Shown here: positions 53,644 through 62,838 of the stretch, piece after piece | Layout of the letters: every line of letters begins with the position of its first letter | How positions within the stretch are numbered: the first letter of the stretch is position 1 | Source of the DNA: JAOPZW01 sp963707695 | Lineage (GTDB): Bacteria > Actinomycetota > Thermoleophilia > Solirubrobacterales > Solirubrobacteraceae | Length of the DNA stretch: 64,000 nucleotides | Assembly: GCA_963707695.1 (NCBI GenBank) | Contig: CAVPQY010000002.1 | Coordinates: 248,001 to 312,000, forward strand | Direction: 5' to 3' | The notes under the pieces: model-generated | The model's input: the letters and a program-made list of their open reading frames with translations, nothing else | The model's database searches: none | What the model was told of the DNA's origin: nothing | Translations under genes and position numbers: made by a program

Positions 53644-53660
53644 GGGCGGCGGCGCCCTCA
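53641..53660. terminator. Bidirectional hairpin built from two stop codons
   Basis: TGAGGGC and GCCCTCA (seven pairs, six-base loop) start with the TGA of the monooxygenase gene and end with the complement of the TGA of the HD gene. No T tract. Confidence 0.5.
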
Positions 53661-54116
53661 GCCCGAGCGCGCCACCGGCCGCGGCGCGCGCTCGCCGCGG
53701 CGCGCCTGCGCCGCGGCGATGCGCCGCCGGGCCCACGCGTACGGCGGCGCGCCGGGCGGGATGACCGCGTGCGCGAGGTGGTCGTCGAGGTCGGCGAGCT
53801 TCACCATGCGGGCCAGGCGCCCCGCCGGGCCCGCGGCCCGGGCGATCCGCAGCACGTGCAGCTCGTAGGACTCCGTCTCGGCGTGGGTGAGCAGCTCCAG
53901 CGTCTCGAGCTCGGTCGCCGTGAGGCCGAGGAAGCGCAGCTCCTCGAACGCGACGTCCGAGCGCTCGAGCACGTCGTGCAGCCAGGCGGTGACCCGCGCC
54001 TCCTGCGGCACCGCCGCCTGCACGCGCGCGACGTGCTCGGCCAGCGGCTCGCCGAACCGGCTGCTGGCGCCGTGGTGGGCGCGCTCGGCGATCTCGCGTG
54101 CGGTGACGGTGTCCAC
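53658..54116 (-). CDS. HD-domain protein
   Basis: 152 residues from a GTG start. It shows the reduced HD pattern: a His in GEPLAEHVARVQAAV, the HD pair in VTAWLHDVLERSDVAFEEL and an Asp in MVKLADLDDHLAHAV. These are the metal-binding residues of small HD hydrolases akin to the ppGpp-hydrolase half of RelA/SpoT, so a nucleotide or phosphate ester substrate is likely. It follows the DUF7144 gene by 23 bases and may be co-transcribed. Confidence 0.7.
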   Translation of the reverse strand: MDTVTAREIAERAHHGASSRFGEPLAEHVARVQAAVPQEARVTAWLHDVLERSDVAFEELRFLGLTATELETLELLTHAETESYELHVLRIARAAGPAGRLARMVKLADLDDHLAHAVIPPGAPPYAWARRRIAAAQARRGERAPRPVARSG

Positions 54117-54139
54117 GTCGTCAGGGAGCGGCCAGGCGG

Positions 54140-54511
54140 TCAGGTCCCCTCGTACGGCTTGGCCAGCTCGTAGAGGACGATGATCGACAGCGCGAAGACG
54201 GACAGCGACCAGAACGGGGCCGCCCCGATCGACAGGAGCGCGGCGATGGACGTGAGTCCCGCCGCGAAGATCCCGACCCAGCGGCCGAAGCCGCCGCCCG
54301 AGAACAGCGAGAAGGCGGCGATGAGCTCGATCACGCCGAGGATCAGGGTGACCCAGCCCCACGTGTGCAGGCCGCTGATGATGTACGTCGCGTTCGCGGT
54401 GAAGAACTTCGAGTCGCCGATCGCCGCGATGCCGTAGATCACGTTGAGCACGCCGCCGATCGCGAGCAGCACGCCGGCGAAGACCCACCAGCCCGTCACC
54501 CTGTCGGTCAT
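54140..54511 (-). CDS. DUF7144-family membrane protein (copy 2)
   Basis: 123 residues, four membrane helices, closely related to the protein at 19486-19881. Shared runs include VTGWWVFAG, HTWGWVTLILGV and FSLFSGGGFGRWVG. It starts at the ATG at 54511. The function is unknown. The upstream 145 bases to the alcohol dehydrogenase gene contain GGGGAGGG but no gene. Confidence 0.8.
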   Translation of the reverse strand: MTDRVTGWWVFAGVLLAIGGVLNVIYGIAAIGDSKFFTANATYIISGLHTWGWVTLILGVIELIAAFSLFSGGGFGRWVGIFAAGLTSIAALLSIGAAPFWSLSVFALSIIVLYELAKPYEGT

Positions 54512-54656
54512 GTCCCGAGTAGCCACGCCCAGCCCTCCCCGTCGTTCGATGGTCGCTGGGAGTAGACCGGGGACGCGGCGCGCCGTCGTCATCCGATCGG
54601 GATGACGCGGCGCGCCGGCGCCGGCCACCCGGCCGCGGCCGGAGAGGGCCCGGGCG

Positions 54657-55613
54657 TCAGGGCACGAGCACGGCCGCGCCCGTGAAGCGGCCGGCCCGGA
54701 GGTCGGCGAGCGCCGCGTCGGCCGCCTCCAGCGGGTAGCGCGCGACGCGCGTGCGCACGGGCACCTGCGGCGCCAGCGCGAGGAACTCCTCGCCGTCGCG
54801 GCGCGTCAGGTTCGCCACGGAGCGCAGCACGCGCTCGCGCCAGAGCAGGTCGTAGTCGAAGGCGGGGATCTCGCTCATGTGGATCCCGCCGCAGACGACC
54901 GTCCCGCCGGGCGCGAGGGCGCCCAGCGCGACCGGGACGAGCGCGCCGTCGGGCGCGAAGACGATCGCCGCGTCCAGCGGCTCCGGCGGCGTCTCGTCCG
55001 AGCCGCCGGCCCACACCGCCCCGAGCTCGCGGGCGAAGGCCTGCGCGGGCTCGTCGCCGGGACGGGTGACCGCGAACACGCGTCGTCCCTCCCAGCGCGC
55101 CACCTGGCAGAGGATGTGCGCCGCGGCGCCGAACCCGTAGAGGCCGAGACGGGCGCCGTCGCCGCACATCCGCAGGGCGCGGAAGCCGATCAGGCCGGCA
55201 CACAGCAGCGGGGCGGCCTGGAGGTCCGGGTACCCGTCCGGCAGGGCGAAGCAGAACCGCTCGTCGGCGACCGCGTACTCCGCCATCCCGCCGTCGAGGT
55301 CGCAGCCGGTGAAGCGGGCACGCTCGCAGAGGTTCTCGCGACCTGAGCGGCAGAACGCACAGACCCCGCAGGTCCAGCCCAGCCAGGGCACGCCCACGCG
55401 GCGGCCGTCGCCCTCCACCGTCGCGACGATCTGGTGGCCGAGGATCCGCGGCGGCGCGGCGACGGCCACCTCGCCGTCGAGCAGGTGCAGGTCGGTGCGG
55501 CAGATCCCGCAGGCGTGGACGCGCAGCAGGAGCTGCCCCGGCCCGGGCCGCGGGACCGGGACGTCGACCGCCCGCAGCGACCGTCGCGGGGCCTCGAGGA
55601 CCATCGCCCTCAC
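54657..55613 (-). CDS. Zinc-dependent alcohol dehydrogenase
   Basis: 318 residues from the GTG at 55613. Catalytic zinc ligands occur in VHACGICRTDLHLLDGEVAV and ILGHQIVATVEG; the structural zinc Cys cluster is WTCGVCAFCRSGRENLCERA. The cofactor part has LGLYGFGAAAHILCQVARW. The pattern fits the AdhA-like group of alcohol dehydrogenases. At 318 residues it is a little short. Physiological substrate unknown. It diverges from the CBS protein gene, with 225 bases between them that contain no other gene. Confidence 0.88.
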   Translation of the reverse strand: MRAMVLEAPRRSLRAVDVPVPRPGPGQLLLRVHACGICRTDLHLLDGEVAVAAPPRILGHQIVATVEGDGRRVGVPWLGWTCGVCAFCRSGRENLCERARFTGCDLDGGMAEYAVADERFCFALPDGYPDLQAAPLLCAGLIGFRALRMCGDGARLGLYGFGAAAHILCQVARWEGRRVFAVTRPGDEPAQAFARELGAVWAGGSDETPPEPLDAAIVFAPDGALVPVALGALAPGGTVVCGGIHMSEIPAFDYDLLWRERVLRSVANLTRRDGEEFLALAPQVPVRTRVARYPLEAADAALADLRAGRFTGAAVLVP

Positions 55614-55838
55614 CGGGCACCGCCGGGGGTCGCCGTGACGCGCGCGCCCATCTGGGGACGATCTTGTAGCGCACGCCGCAGCGACGGTCCACGCGGTCGT
55701 GGGCCGTGCGGGCGACCCAGCAGCCCCGCCGCTGCGCCCACGAGCGGGGCCTCGGCTGACGCCCATCCGTGGGGACTGCGGATGGCGGCGGCCGCGGTGG
55801 CGCCTACCGTCCGTCGAGACCCCCCGAGGAGCCGCACC

Positions 55839-56306
55839 GTGCCGTCCTCCAGCTTCGCCCCCTCGCCGCCCCCGGTCATCCCGTGCGCGACCGTGGCGGA
55901 CCTCATGCACCACCACGTGGTGGGGTGCAGCCGCCGCACGCCGCTGCGGGACGTCGCCGAGCTCATGCTCCAGCAGCGCACGCACTCGGTCGTCGTCGAC
56001 GCCCGGCCGGCCGCGGAGGGCCGCCCGGCGGCCCCGTGCGCGCTGCTCTCGGCCCTGGACCTCGCCGACGCCGTCGGCAAGGACGCGGTGTTCATGACCG
56101 CCGGCACGCTCGCCACCCGCCCGGCGGTGACGGTGGCCCCGGAGGCCTCGGCGGCCCAGGCCGCGCGGCTCATGCGCGAGCACCAGGTGTCCCACCTGCT
56201 CGTCGTGCACACGCAGAGCGGGCTGCCGGTCGGCGTGCTCTCGGCGCTCGACCTCGTCCGTGCGGTCGCGTGGGGGCCCCCGTCGCTGCCGGCGCGGCCC
56301 AGCTAG
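55839..56306 (+). CDS. Tandem CBS-domain protein
   Basis: 155 residues. Two CBS domains at about 15-80 and 90-150: VADLMHHHVVGCSRRTPLRD, THSVVVDARPA, then TRPAVTVAPEASAAQAARLM and SHLLVVHTQSGLPVGVLSAL. Such stand-alone pairs bind adenine nucleotides and control partner proteins. CGAGGAG eight bases before the GTG is a good ribosome site, and TACCGT at 55805-55810 may be its -10 box. The partner is unknown. Confidence 0.85.
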   Translation: MPSSSFAPSPPPVIPCATVADLMHHHVVGCSRRTPLRDVAELMLQQRTHSVVVDARPAAEGRPAAPCALLSALDLADAVGKDAVFMTAGTLATRPAVTVAPEASAAQAARLMREHQVSHLLVVHTQSGLPVGVLSALDLVRAVAWGPPSLPARPS

Positions 56307-56393
56307 GGACCCAGGGCGGCCGGGCCGCCGGCGGCGCCACGCCCGTCGCGCGGTGCTCGTGCTCGTCGGGCGCGTAGGCTGCGCACCGTTGCC

Positions 56394-56966
56394 GTGACCG
56401 CGCACCGCCCGCAGTGGCTGCTGGACTCCGAGCGCATCGACGTCGCGGTCTACGCCGCGGTCGCCGCCACGCCCACGCCGGCGCTCGACCGCGGGCTCAG
56501 CCGGCTCTCGCGCGCCGCCGACCACTCCGGGCTCTGGCTGGGCGGGGCCGCGGCGCTCGCCGCGCTGCGCGGCCGGCCCGGCCGTCGTGCCGCCGCGATG
56601 GGGCTCGTCTCGATCGGCGTGGCGAGCACGGTGGTGAACACGGCCGCGAAGTCGCTCGCACGGCGCCGGCGCCCCGATCGCCTCGCCCATCGCGTGCCGG
56701 AGGCGCGGCACGTGCCGATGCCGACGTCCCGGTCGCTGCCGTCCGGCCACGCGGCCAGCGCGTTCGCCTTCGCGACCGGCGTCGGCCACGTGCTCCCGCA
56801 CGACGCCGCGGCGCTGCACGGCCTGGCGGCGCTCGTCGCCTACTCGCGCGTCCACACGGGCGTGCACTTCCCGGGCGACGTCGTCCTGGGCGCGCTCATC
56901 GGGACGGCCTGCGCCCAGGTGACGACGCGCGCGCTCAGCGCCCGGCCGCCCGGACGCGGAAGGTGA
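56394..56966 (+). CDS. PAP2-family phosphatase
   Basis: 190 residues, four to five membrane helices. The three PAP2 motifs are present: KSLARRRRPDRLAHRVP, SLPSGHAASAFAFA and SRVHTGVHFPGDVVLG. It probably removes phosphate from a polyprenyl or phosphatidyl lipid at the membrane face. The start is a GTG. The last 32 bases overlap the 3' end of the convergent gene. Confidence 0.9.
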   Translation: MTAHRPQWLLDSERIDVAVYAAVAATPTPALDRGLSRLSRAADHSGLWLGGAAALAALRGRPGRRAAAMGLVSIGVASTVVNTAAKSLARRRRPDRLAHRVPEARHVPMPTSRSLPSGHAASAFAFATGVGHVLPHDAAALHGLAALVAYSRVHTGVHFPGDVVLGALIGTACAQVTTRALSARPPGRGR

Positions 56967-57399
56967 AGCGGTCGCCGCCGGGACGCTGGTCGACGACGAC
57001 CGTCCCGCGGGCGCCCGCGTAGCGGCCCGTCCCGCCCGTGATCGCCTGCGTGTAGACCCCGGTCGGGCCGGGCTGCAGGAGCTGGACCATGAGCTGGCCG
57101 CGCGGCAGGACGTACGTGCCGGTGCAGAGCGAGCGCTGGTCGAACAGCCGGACGCACGACGCGGCATCCGTGCCGACGACCCGGCCGTCCGCGTCGAGCA
57201 GGCGCTCCGTGAAGACCAGGGTGTCGCCCGCGGAGGCGCCGGCCGGGGGCGCGTCGACGGCCCTGGCGTCCTGGAGCTGCGAGCGGAGCTGCAGGGGCGC
57301 CGGCCCGTGATGGCCCGATGCGGCCAAGGGCCCGGCGGTCGTCGCGACGAGCGCGGCGGCGACGGCGGCAGGGACGGCGAGGACGGCGGTACGAAGCAT
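56935..57399 (-). CDS. Secreted allene-oxide-cyclase-like/dirigent barrel protein
   Basis: 154 residues with a signal peptide at about 1-27 (AVLAVPAAVAAALVATTAGP). The end reads VYTQAITGGTGRYAGARGTV and DRFTFRVRAAG, which is typical of the allene-oxide-cyclase/dirigent-like barrel. In bacteria such proteins are secreted and of unknown role. AGGAGCG before the ATG serves as ribosome site. Confidence 0.6.
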   Translation of the reverse strand: MLRTAVLAVPAAVAAALVATTAGPLAASGHHGPAPLQLRSQLQDARAVDAPPAGASAGDTLVFTERLLDADGRVVGTDAASCVRLFDQRSLCTGTYVLPRGQLMVQLLQPGPTGVYTQAITGGTGRYAGARGTVVVDQRPGGDRFTFRVRAAGR

Positions 57400-57522
57400 G
57401 GCGGTGCGCTCCTGTGCGGGGTCGGGACGACTCTCCCAGCGCGGGACGTGCGCTGCATCGGGGTGGGCACCCCGGTGTTTCGCCGCCCACCCCGAGCCGC
57501 GGAGGTGGGCATCGTCGCGCGG

Positions 57523-60500
57523 CTAGCCGCCGACGTCCGGGGCGAGCGCGCCGGCGAGGTCGCCGCGGCCCTCGACGCCGAGCTTGCGGTAGGTCCGGCC
57601 GAGGTGCGTCTCGACCGTCTTGAGCGTGATCCAGAGCTCCTCGGCGATCTCGCGGTTCGTGCGGCCGTCGGCGGCCAGGCGGGCGACGCGCTGCTCGCTG
57701 GCGGTCAGCGCATCGCGGCCGGTGACGCGGTCGCGGCGGGGCCGCGCCCCGGCCGCGAGCAGCTCGTCGCGGGCGACGGCGGCCAGCGCGGTCGCGCCGC
57801 ACGCCGTCGCGAGGTCCAGGCCCTCCGCGAGCGGCGCGCGCGCGGCGCCGCCGCGCCCGGAGCGGCGGACGGCGGCGCCGAGGTCGACCAGGGCCCGCGC
57901 GTGCTCGAGGCGGGCGGGTGAGGACGCCAGCACGTCGACGGCCTCCTCGAGCGCCGGGGTCGCCGCGGCGCCCGTCGTCACGCAGGCCCAGCGCGCGCAG
58001 GGCCATCCCCAGCGCCCGCGACGCGCCGAAGCCGCGCGCCAGCGCGACCTCCTCCGCCGCGAGCTCCGCGGCCCGGTCCGGGTCGCTCGTCCGGAGGGCC
58101 AGGGCGGCGTGGGAGCGCCACGGGAGCGCGGCCGGGTTGCGCAGCGTCCACGCCTCGCACCGGCGCCCGAGCTCGAGCAGGTCCTCCGCCGCCTCGGGAC
58201 CGCGGGCCTGTGCGAGCCGCAGGCGCCCGCGCGTGAGGAGCAGCAGGTTGTTGCCCTGGTAGTCGGACAGCTCGCGCGCCGGGCCGGCGCCGGCCAGGAG
58301 GCCCTCCGCCTCCTCGAGCGCCCCCCGCTCGACGAGCGCCTGCGCGAGGAACGCCGGCAGGTCGACGGGGACCGCGGCGGCCACCCACAGGTCGTCCGCG
58401 TGCGCCAGCGCCGCGCGCACGTCGCCCTCGGCCTCCGCCAGGCGCCCCGCGCGGAGGTGGACGTGGGCGCGGTAGGTCAGCGCGTAGGCGAGCCGCGGGC
58501 CGCCGCCGCCGCCCGGCCGGCGGGCGCGCGCGATGACCTGGTCCCACGCGGCCAGCGCCTCGTCGAGCCGGTCGCCCCAGACGAGGGGCTCGACCGCGAG
58601 GCCGATCGCGATCGACGGCTCCGCGTCGAGCAGCGCCCCGCTCGCGACGACGGTCGCGGCCAGCCCGACGCCGTCGGGCGAGCCGGCCGCCGTCAGCGCA
58701 AGGGCGACGAGCGCGGCGAGCACCGCGTTGCCGCCGCCGGCCATCTCCGCGTCCGACGCGTCCTGCGCGACGACCTCGAGGGCGCGCGGCACCGTCGAGA
58801 GGTGCTGGGCGGCGGCGACGGCGAGCCCGGCGCGCAGGGTGCTGGCCAGTGCCGGGTCGGCGTCCGCCAGGTCGGCCAGCGCTCGGTCGTAGACGCCGAC
58901 GGCGTCGAGGTTGCGCGAGAGCGCCTCGAGCGCGCGCGCCAGCTCGAGTGCGGTCTCCGCGCGCGGCACGGCCCGGGGCTCGAGGTCGACCGCGGCCCGC
59001 AGGGCGTCCAGGCCCGGCGCGCCCCGCGCCCGGACGAGCGCGCGCCCCAGCAGCCGCTGCACCTCGGCCTCGCGCTCGCGGCCGGGCGGCTCGCGCGCCG
59101 CGCGCGCGAGGAAGGCGGCGGCGGCGTGGGGGGCGCCGCGGTCCAGCGCGAGCCCGCCCGCTCGCACGAGCACGCCGGCGGCCCAGTCGTCCGCCGCCGG
59201 CTCGGTGCGCAGCAGCTGCGAGGCGACCTCCTCGGGTCGCGCGCCGGTCGCGTCGAGCGCCGCCGCCGCGCGGCGGTGCGCGGCCGCCCGCTCGAGCGGG
59301 GGCAGGTCGTCGAGCACGATGGAGTGGACGAGGGGGTGCGCGTAGGTCAGCGGCGCCGACGCGTCGAAGAGCCCGACTCCAACCAGGGCCGAGGCCGCGG
59401 CGGCGACGGCCGCCTCGTCCACGCCGCCCACCGAAGCGGTCCGCGCGGTCGTCGCCGCCGCGCCCAGCACGGCCACCGCGCGGGCGACGGCGCCGGCGTC
59501 CGGGCCGAGCCGGCCCAGGCGCAGCAGGACGGAGCGCGAGATGGCCTGTGGGCGCAGCGCCCGCACCGCGTCCGGGTCGGGCGGCCGCGTGCGGCCGATC
59601 TCGGCGAGGTCGCCGATCAGCGCGTGCAGCAGGAACGGGTTGCCGCCGGTCGCCTCGTGGCAGGCCTGCGCGAGGTCGTCGGCGTCGAGCCCGGCGCGCG
59701 CGGCCAGCAGCTCGGCGGTCCCCGCCACGCTCAGCGGCGCCGGCCGGACGGCGAGCGCCCCCGGGCGCCCGGCGAGCTGCAGGAGCGCCTCGCGCGGGGG
59801 CTCGTGCCCGTCGCGCGTCGCCACCACGAGCGCGAGCGGCAGGTCGTCGATCCGCGCGCTGAGGTAGGCCAGCCATCGCAGGGACGCCTCGTCGGCCCAC
59901 TGGGCGTCGTCGACGACGAGGGCCAGCGGCGTGGCCTCCGCGGCGTGGACCACGAGCCACGAGAGGCCGTGCACCGCGCCGAACGACTCGTCGCCACCGC
60001 CGTCGGCCGCCGCCCCGAGGGCGATCCGCGCCGGCTCGGCCGGCCCCCGCAGGAGCGTCGCCCGCCCCGTCGGCCCCTGCGCCAGCAGCCACCGTTCGAA
60101 GAGCTGGTGCGCGACGCCCCAGCCGTACGGGCGCTCGAGCTCCGTGCCGCGGGCACGCAGCACGAGGACCCCGGCGCCCGCCGCCGCGTCGCAGGCCGTG
60201 TCGAGGAGGCGGGTCTTCCCGGTCCCGGCCGGGCCCTCGACGAGCACGACGGAGCTCCGGCCCTCACGGGCCTCGGCGAAGGCGCCCTCGAGCAGCGCCA
60301 CCTCTCCGGCGCGCTCGAGCAGGGGTCCCGATCCCGCCCGCTGCCGCGGCGACGCGCCATCGGGCGCGGCCCAGGCGACCTCGACGACGTCCACCGGGTC
60401 AGGGAGCCCCTTGAGCTCCCTCGGCCCGAGGGCCGTCACGGTCGCGGAGGTGCGTCGGCCGCCGAGGAGCCCGACGAGCTCGGTCGCCAGGATCTGCCCG

Positions 60501-60889
60501 CCGTCGGCCAGGGCGCACAGCCGGGCGGCCTCGACGACCGGCGCGCCCGAGCAGTCGCCGTCCTCGACGAGGACGTCCCCCGCGCCGATGCCGACCCGCA
60601 TGCGCAGCGGGTGTGCGCCCCGGCGCCGCCCGGCGTCCGTCGCGCGCTGCATCGCCACCGCGCACGCGAGGGCGGCCGAGGCGCTGGGGAAGACGGCCAT
60701 GGATCCGTCGCCCAGGCGCTTGACCCGGCGCCCGCCCGCGTGCGCGATCGCGTCGTCGAGCGCCTCGAGGTGCGTGCGGACGAGCGCCTCGGCACGCTCG
60801 GTCCCGACCCTCGTCGTCAGCTCGGTCGACTCGACGAGGTCGGTGAACACGACGGTCACCGTCTCGGTGGTTGGGTCTGCCTTGGCCAT
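57523..60889 (-). CDS. Adenylate cyclase-like/AAA ATPase/LuxR regulator (frameshifted)
   Basis: 1121 residues after removing one base at about 57977-57982. Residues about 8-175 form a class III cyclase domain with the metal Asp residues in VTVVFTDLVESTE and VKRLGDGSMAVFPS. The STAND ATPase follows with Walker A VLVEGPAGTGKTRLLDTACD and Walker B LALVVDDAQWADEASLRWL. Next is a long helical repeat region, and the C-terminal LuxR HTH reads LTASEQRVARLAADGRTNRE and KTVETHLGRTYRKLGVEG. Mycobacterial proteins Rv0386, Rv1358 and Rv2488c have this order. Such large regulators switch a target set in response to a ligand and ATP. The target is unknown. Confidence 0.9.
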
Positions 60890-60929
60890 CTGGGGCGCCG
60901 GCCGCGTGGCCTCCGGGCCGCGGCCGACT

Positions 60930-61139
60930 CTAGTCCGCGCCCTCGCCGCCGGACAACCCCGGCGGGCGGGGGCGCTCCGCCGCCGCGGCGACGAGGACGC
61001 GCTCGAGCGCGTCGGCCAGCTCGATCCAGCCCGCGAAGCGCACGTCGTCGCCGGCGCCGGCGACCAGCCGTCCGCACGGGACGGCGTCCGTCCCCCGGTC
61101 GAGCTCGAGCACCACGCGCAGATCGGGCACGACCGGCAC
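60930..61139 (-). CDS. Small hypothetical protein
   Basis: 69 residues from a GTG. LRVVLELDRGTDAVPCGRLV and FAGWIELADALERVLVAAAA fit a short beta-hairpin and helix; similar small ORFs are frequent in related Actinobacteria. Function unknown. It ends 40 bases before the large regulator gene on the same strand, and a TAGAGT box for that regulator (60927-60932) overlaps its end. Confidence 0.5.
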   Translation of the reverse strand: MPVVPDLRVVLELDRGTDAVPCGRLVAGAGDDVRFAGWIELADALERVLVAAAAERPRPPGLSGGEGAD

Positions 61140-61220
61140 GATCGCGCGCGGCCGCCGGCGGCGCGTCGGGGGACCGCCCCTGATCTTCGGGGCCGGCCCG
61201 CCGCGTCGTCGGAGCGGCCG

Positions 61221-62102
61221 CTAGGCGGGCTCGCCGAAGGCGGTGAGCATCGCCTCGGCGATCTCCGCGCCGCGGTCCTCCTGGAGGAAGTGCGCGGCGC
61301 CCTCGATCCGGACCTGCTCGCCGGCCGTCGGCAGCAGGGCGGTGAACTGCTCGCCCGCCTGCGGGAAGGGGAACACGGGGTCGGTGTCCGAGAAGGCCAC
61401 GAGCGCGGGCTTCTCCCACCCGGCCAGCGCGTCGCGCACCGCGAGCATCTCGGCGGCGCCGGTGTCGTCCGCGGTCAGCGGCACGAGGAGCGGGAAGCGC
61501 TGCGCGCCCGCCTTGCTCTCCGGCGTGGGGAAGGGCGCGTCGTAGGCGGCGACGACCTCGGGCGGCAGGTCGGTCGTCGTGCCGCCCTGGATGATCCGGC
61601 CGATCGGGAGGTCGGGCGTGCGCTCGGCGAAGTCGCGCCAGGCCATGAACCCCTTGCTCACCCGCCCGGTGAAGAGGCCGGTGTTCAGGACGACGAGCCG
61701 CGCGACGCGGTCGGCGTGCTCGACGGCCCAGCGCAGCCCGATCGGGCCGCCCCAGTCCTGGACGACGACCGTCACGCCGTCGAGGTCGAGCGCGTCGAGG
61801 TGGCGGCTGACCGTCTCGACGTGCCGGTCGTAGGTGTACCAGCGCTGGTCGGTGGGCTTGTCCGAGCGGCCGAACCCGACGAGGTCCGGGCACACGACGC
61901 GATGGCCGCTCGCGACGAGCTCGTCGAGCACGTGCCGGTAGAGGAAGCTCCAGCTCGGCTCGCCGTGGAAGCACACGACCGTCGACCCGTCCCCCTCGTC
62001 GAGGTGGTGCAGGCGCAGCCCGTCGACGTCGACGTAGTGGGGCTCGTAGGCGAAGCCCGGCAGGGCCTCGAAGCGCTCGTCCGGCGTGCGGAACACGTCC
62101 AT
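61221..62102 (-). CDS. Haloalkane dehalogenase
   Basis: 293 residues, alpha/beta hydrolase. HGEPSWSFLYRHVLDELV is the oxyanion motif, VVQDWGGPIGLRWAVEHAD has the nucleophile Asp followed by the halide-binding Trp, FSDTDPVFPFPQAGEQF gives the acid, and GAAHFLQEDRGAEIAEAM the His. This is the DhlA/DhmA subgroup (HLD-I). It splits carbon-halogen bonds of short haloalkanes. The gene lies 27 bases after the TetR gene on the same strand, with AGAGAGGA as ribosome site. Confidence 0.9.
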   Translation of the reverse strand: MDVFRTPDERFEALPGFAYEPHYVDVDGLRLHHLDEGDGSTVVCFHGEPSWSFLYRHVLDELVASGHRVVCPDLVGFGRSDKPTDQRWYTYDRHVETVSRHLDALDLDGVTVVVQDWGGPIGLRWAVEHADRVARLVVLNTGLFTGRVSKGFMAWRDFAERTPDLPIGRIIQGGTTTDLPPEVVAAYDAPFPTPESKAGAQRFPLLVPLTADDTGAAEMLAVRDALAGWEKPALVAFSDTDPVFPFPQAGEQFTALLPTAGEQVRIEGAAHFLQEDRGAEIAEAMLTAFGEPA

Positions 62103-62129
62103 GGTCGTCGTCCTCTCTGCAGGGGCGGG

Positions 62130-62753
62130 CTACGCGGCGGCCCGTCCACGGTGGATGACCGCGTCCCAGATCTCCGTCAGGGTCTGGACCGCGACCTCGG
62201 GCGGCACGCGCGGCTCGCGGCCGTACGCCTCGGTCAGGTAGCTCTCGTTCATGTGGTTCAGGGCGCGCGCGGTCTCGGCCAGGTCGGCCGGCGGGGCGGT
62301 CGTGGACGGCCAGACCCGTGCCAGCGCCTGCTCGACGAGTGCGTCGAAGCGCTCGCGCAGCGCCCGGTGGTCCGCGCTGACCTGCTCGTCGACGGCGGCC
62401 GCCTCGGCGATCGCGCGCAGGAGCGGGCCGTGGCGCTCGTAGACGGCGACGACGGGCTCGATGGCGCGCCGGACCTCGGCCGGCTCCGCGCCGATCCGCG
62501 CCTCCCCGAGGAGGCGCTGGGTCTCGTAGAGCTCGTCCACGGCCTCGCGGGCGGCCCGGAGCATGAGGTCGCCGAGGTCGTCGAAGTGCCGGTAGAAGAT
62601 CGTGCGGCCAAGGCCCGCGCGGCGCATGACCTCGTCCACGCTGAGCGCCGCGTACGGCGTCGTGCGGACCATCTCGGTGGCCGCGGCGACGATCCGCTCG
62701 CGGCTCTCCTGCCGGATCTGACGGGTCTGCGCGCGCCTGGGGGCCGGGGGCAC
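62130..62753 (-). CDS. TetR-family regulator
   Basis: 207 residues. The N-terminus is basic (APRRAQTRQIRQESRERIVA); the HTH is YAALSVDEVMRRAGLGRTIF followed by YRHFDDLGDLMLRA. The C-terminal domain has an all-helical ligand pocket. It precedes the haloalkane dehalogenase gene and faces the sulfatase gene, so it may control both. TACGAT seven bases before the GTG suggests a leaderless start. Confidence 0.88.
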   Translation of the reverse strand: MPPAPRRAQTRQIRQESRERIVAAATEMVRTTPYAALSVDEVMRRAGLGRTIFYRHFDDLGDLMLRAAREAVDELYETQRLLGEARIGAEPAEVRRAIEPVVAVYERHGPLLRAIAEAAAVDEQVSADHRALRERFDALVEQALARVWPSTTAPPADLAETARALNHMNESYLTEAYGREPRVPPEVAVQTLTEIWDAVIHRGRAAA

Positions 62754-62760
62754 GCGGCGG

Positions 62761-62766
62761 ATCGTA
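62761..62766 (-). promoter_or_regulatory. -10 box of a leaderless promoter
   Basis: TACGAT on the minus strand, seven bases before the GTG of the TetR gene. Confidence 0.5.
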
Positions 62767-62772
62767 CTCCGA

Positions 62773-62801
62773 TTGACACTGTGTGACACGCGATGTACGG
62801 T
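62773..62801 (+). promoter_or_regulatory. Sigma-70 type promoter of the sulfatase gene
   Basis: TTGACA (62773-62778), a 17-base spacer and TACGGT (62796-62801). The transcript would start about 30 bases before the ATG, leaving room for GGAGG. An ACAC-T-GTGT half-palindrome lies between -35 and -10 and could bind the divergent TetR protein. Confidence 0.65.
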
Positions 62802-62838
62802 CGGCCGGCCCGACCTGTTCCCCCGACGGAGGCCGGCC

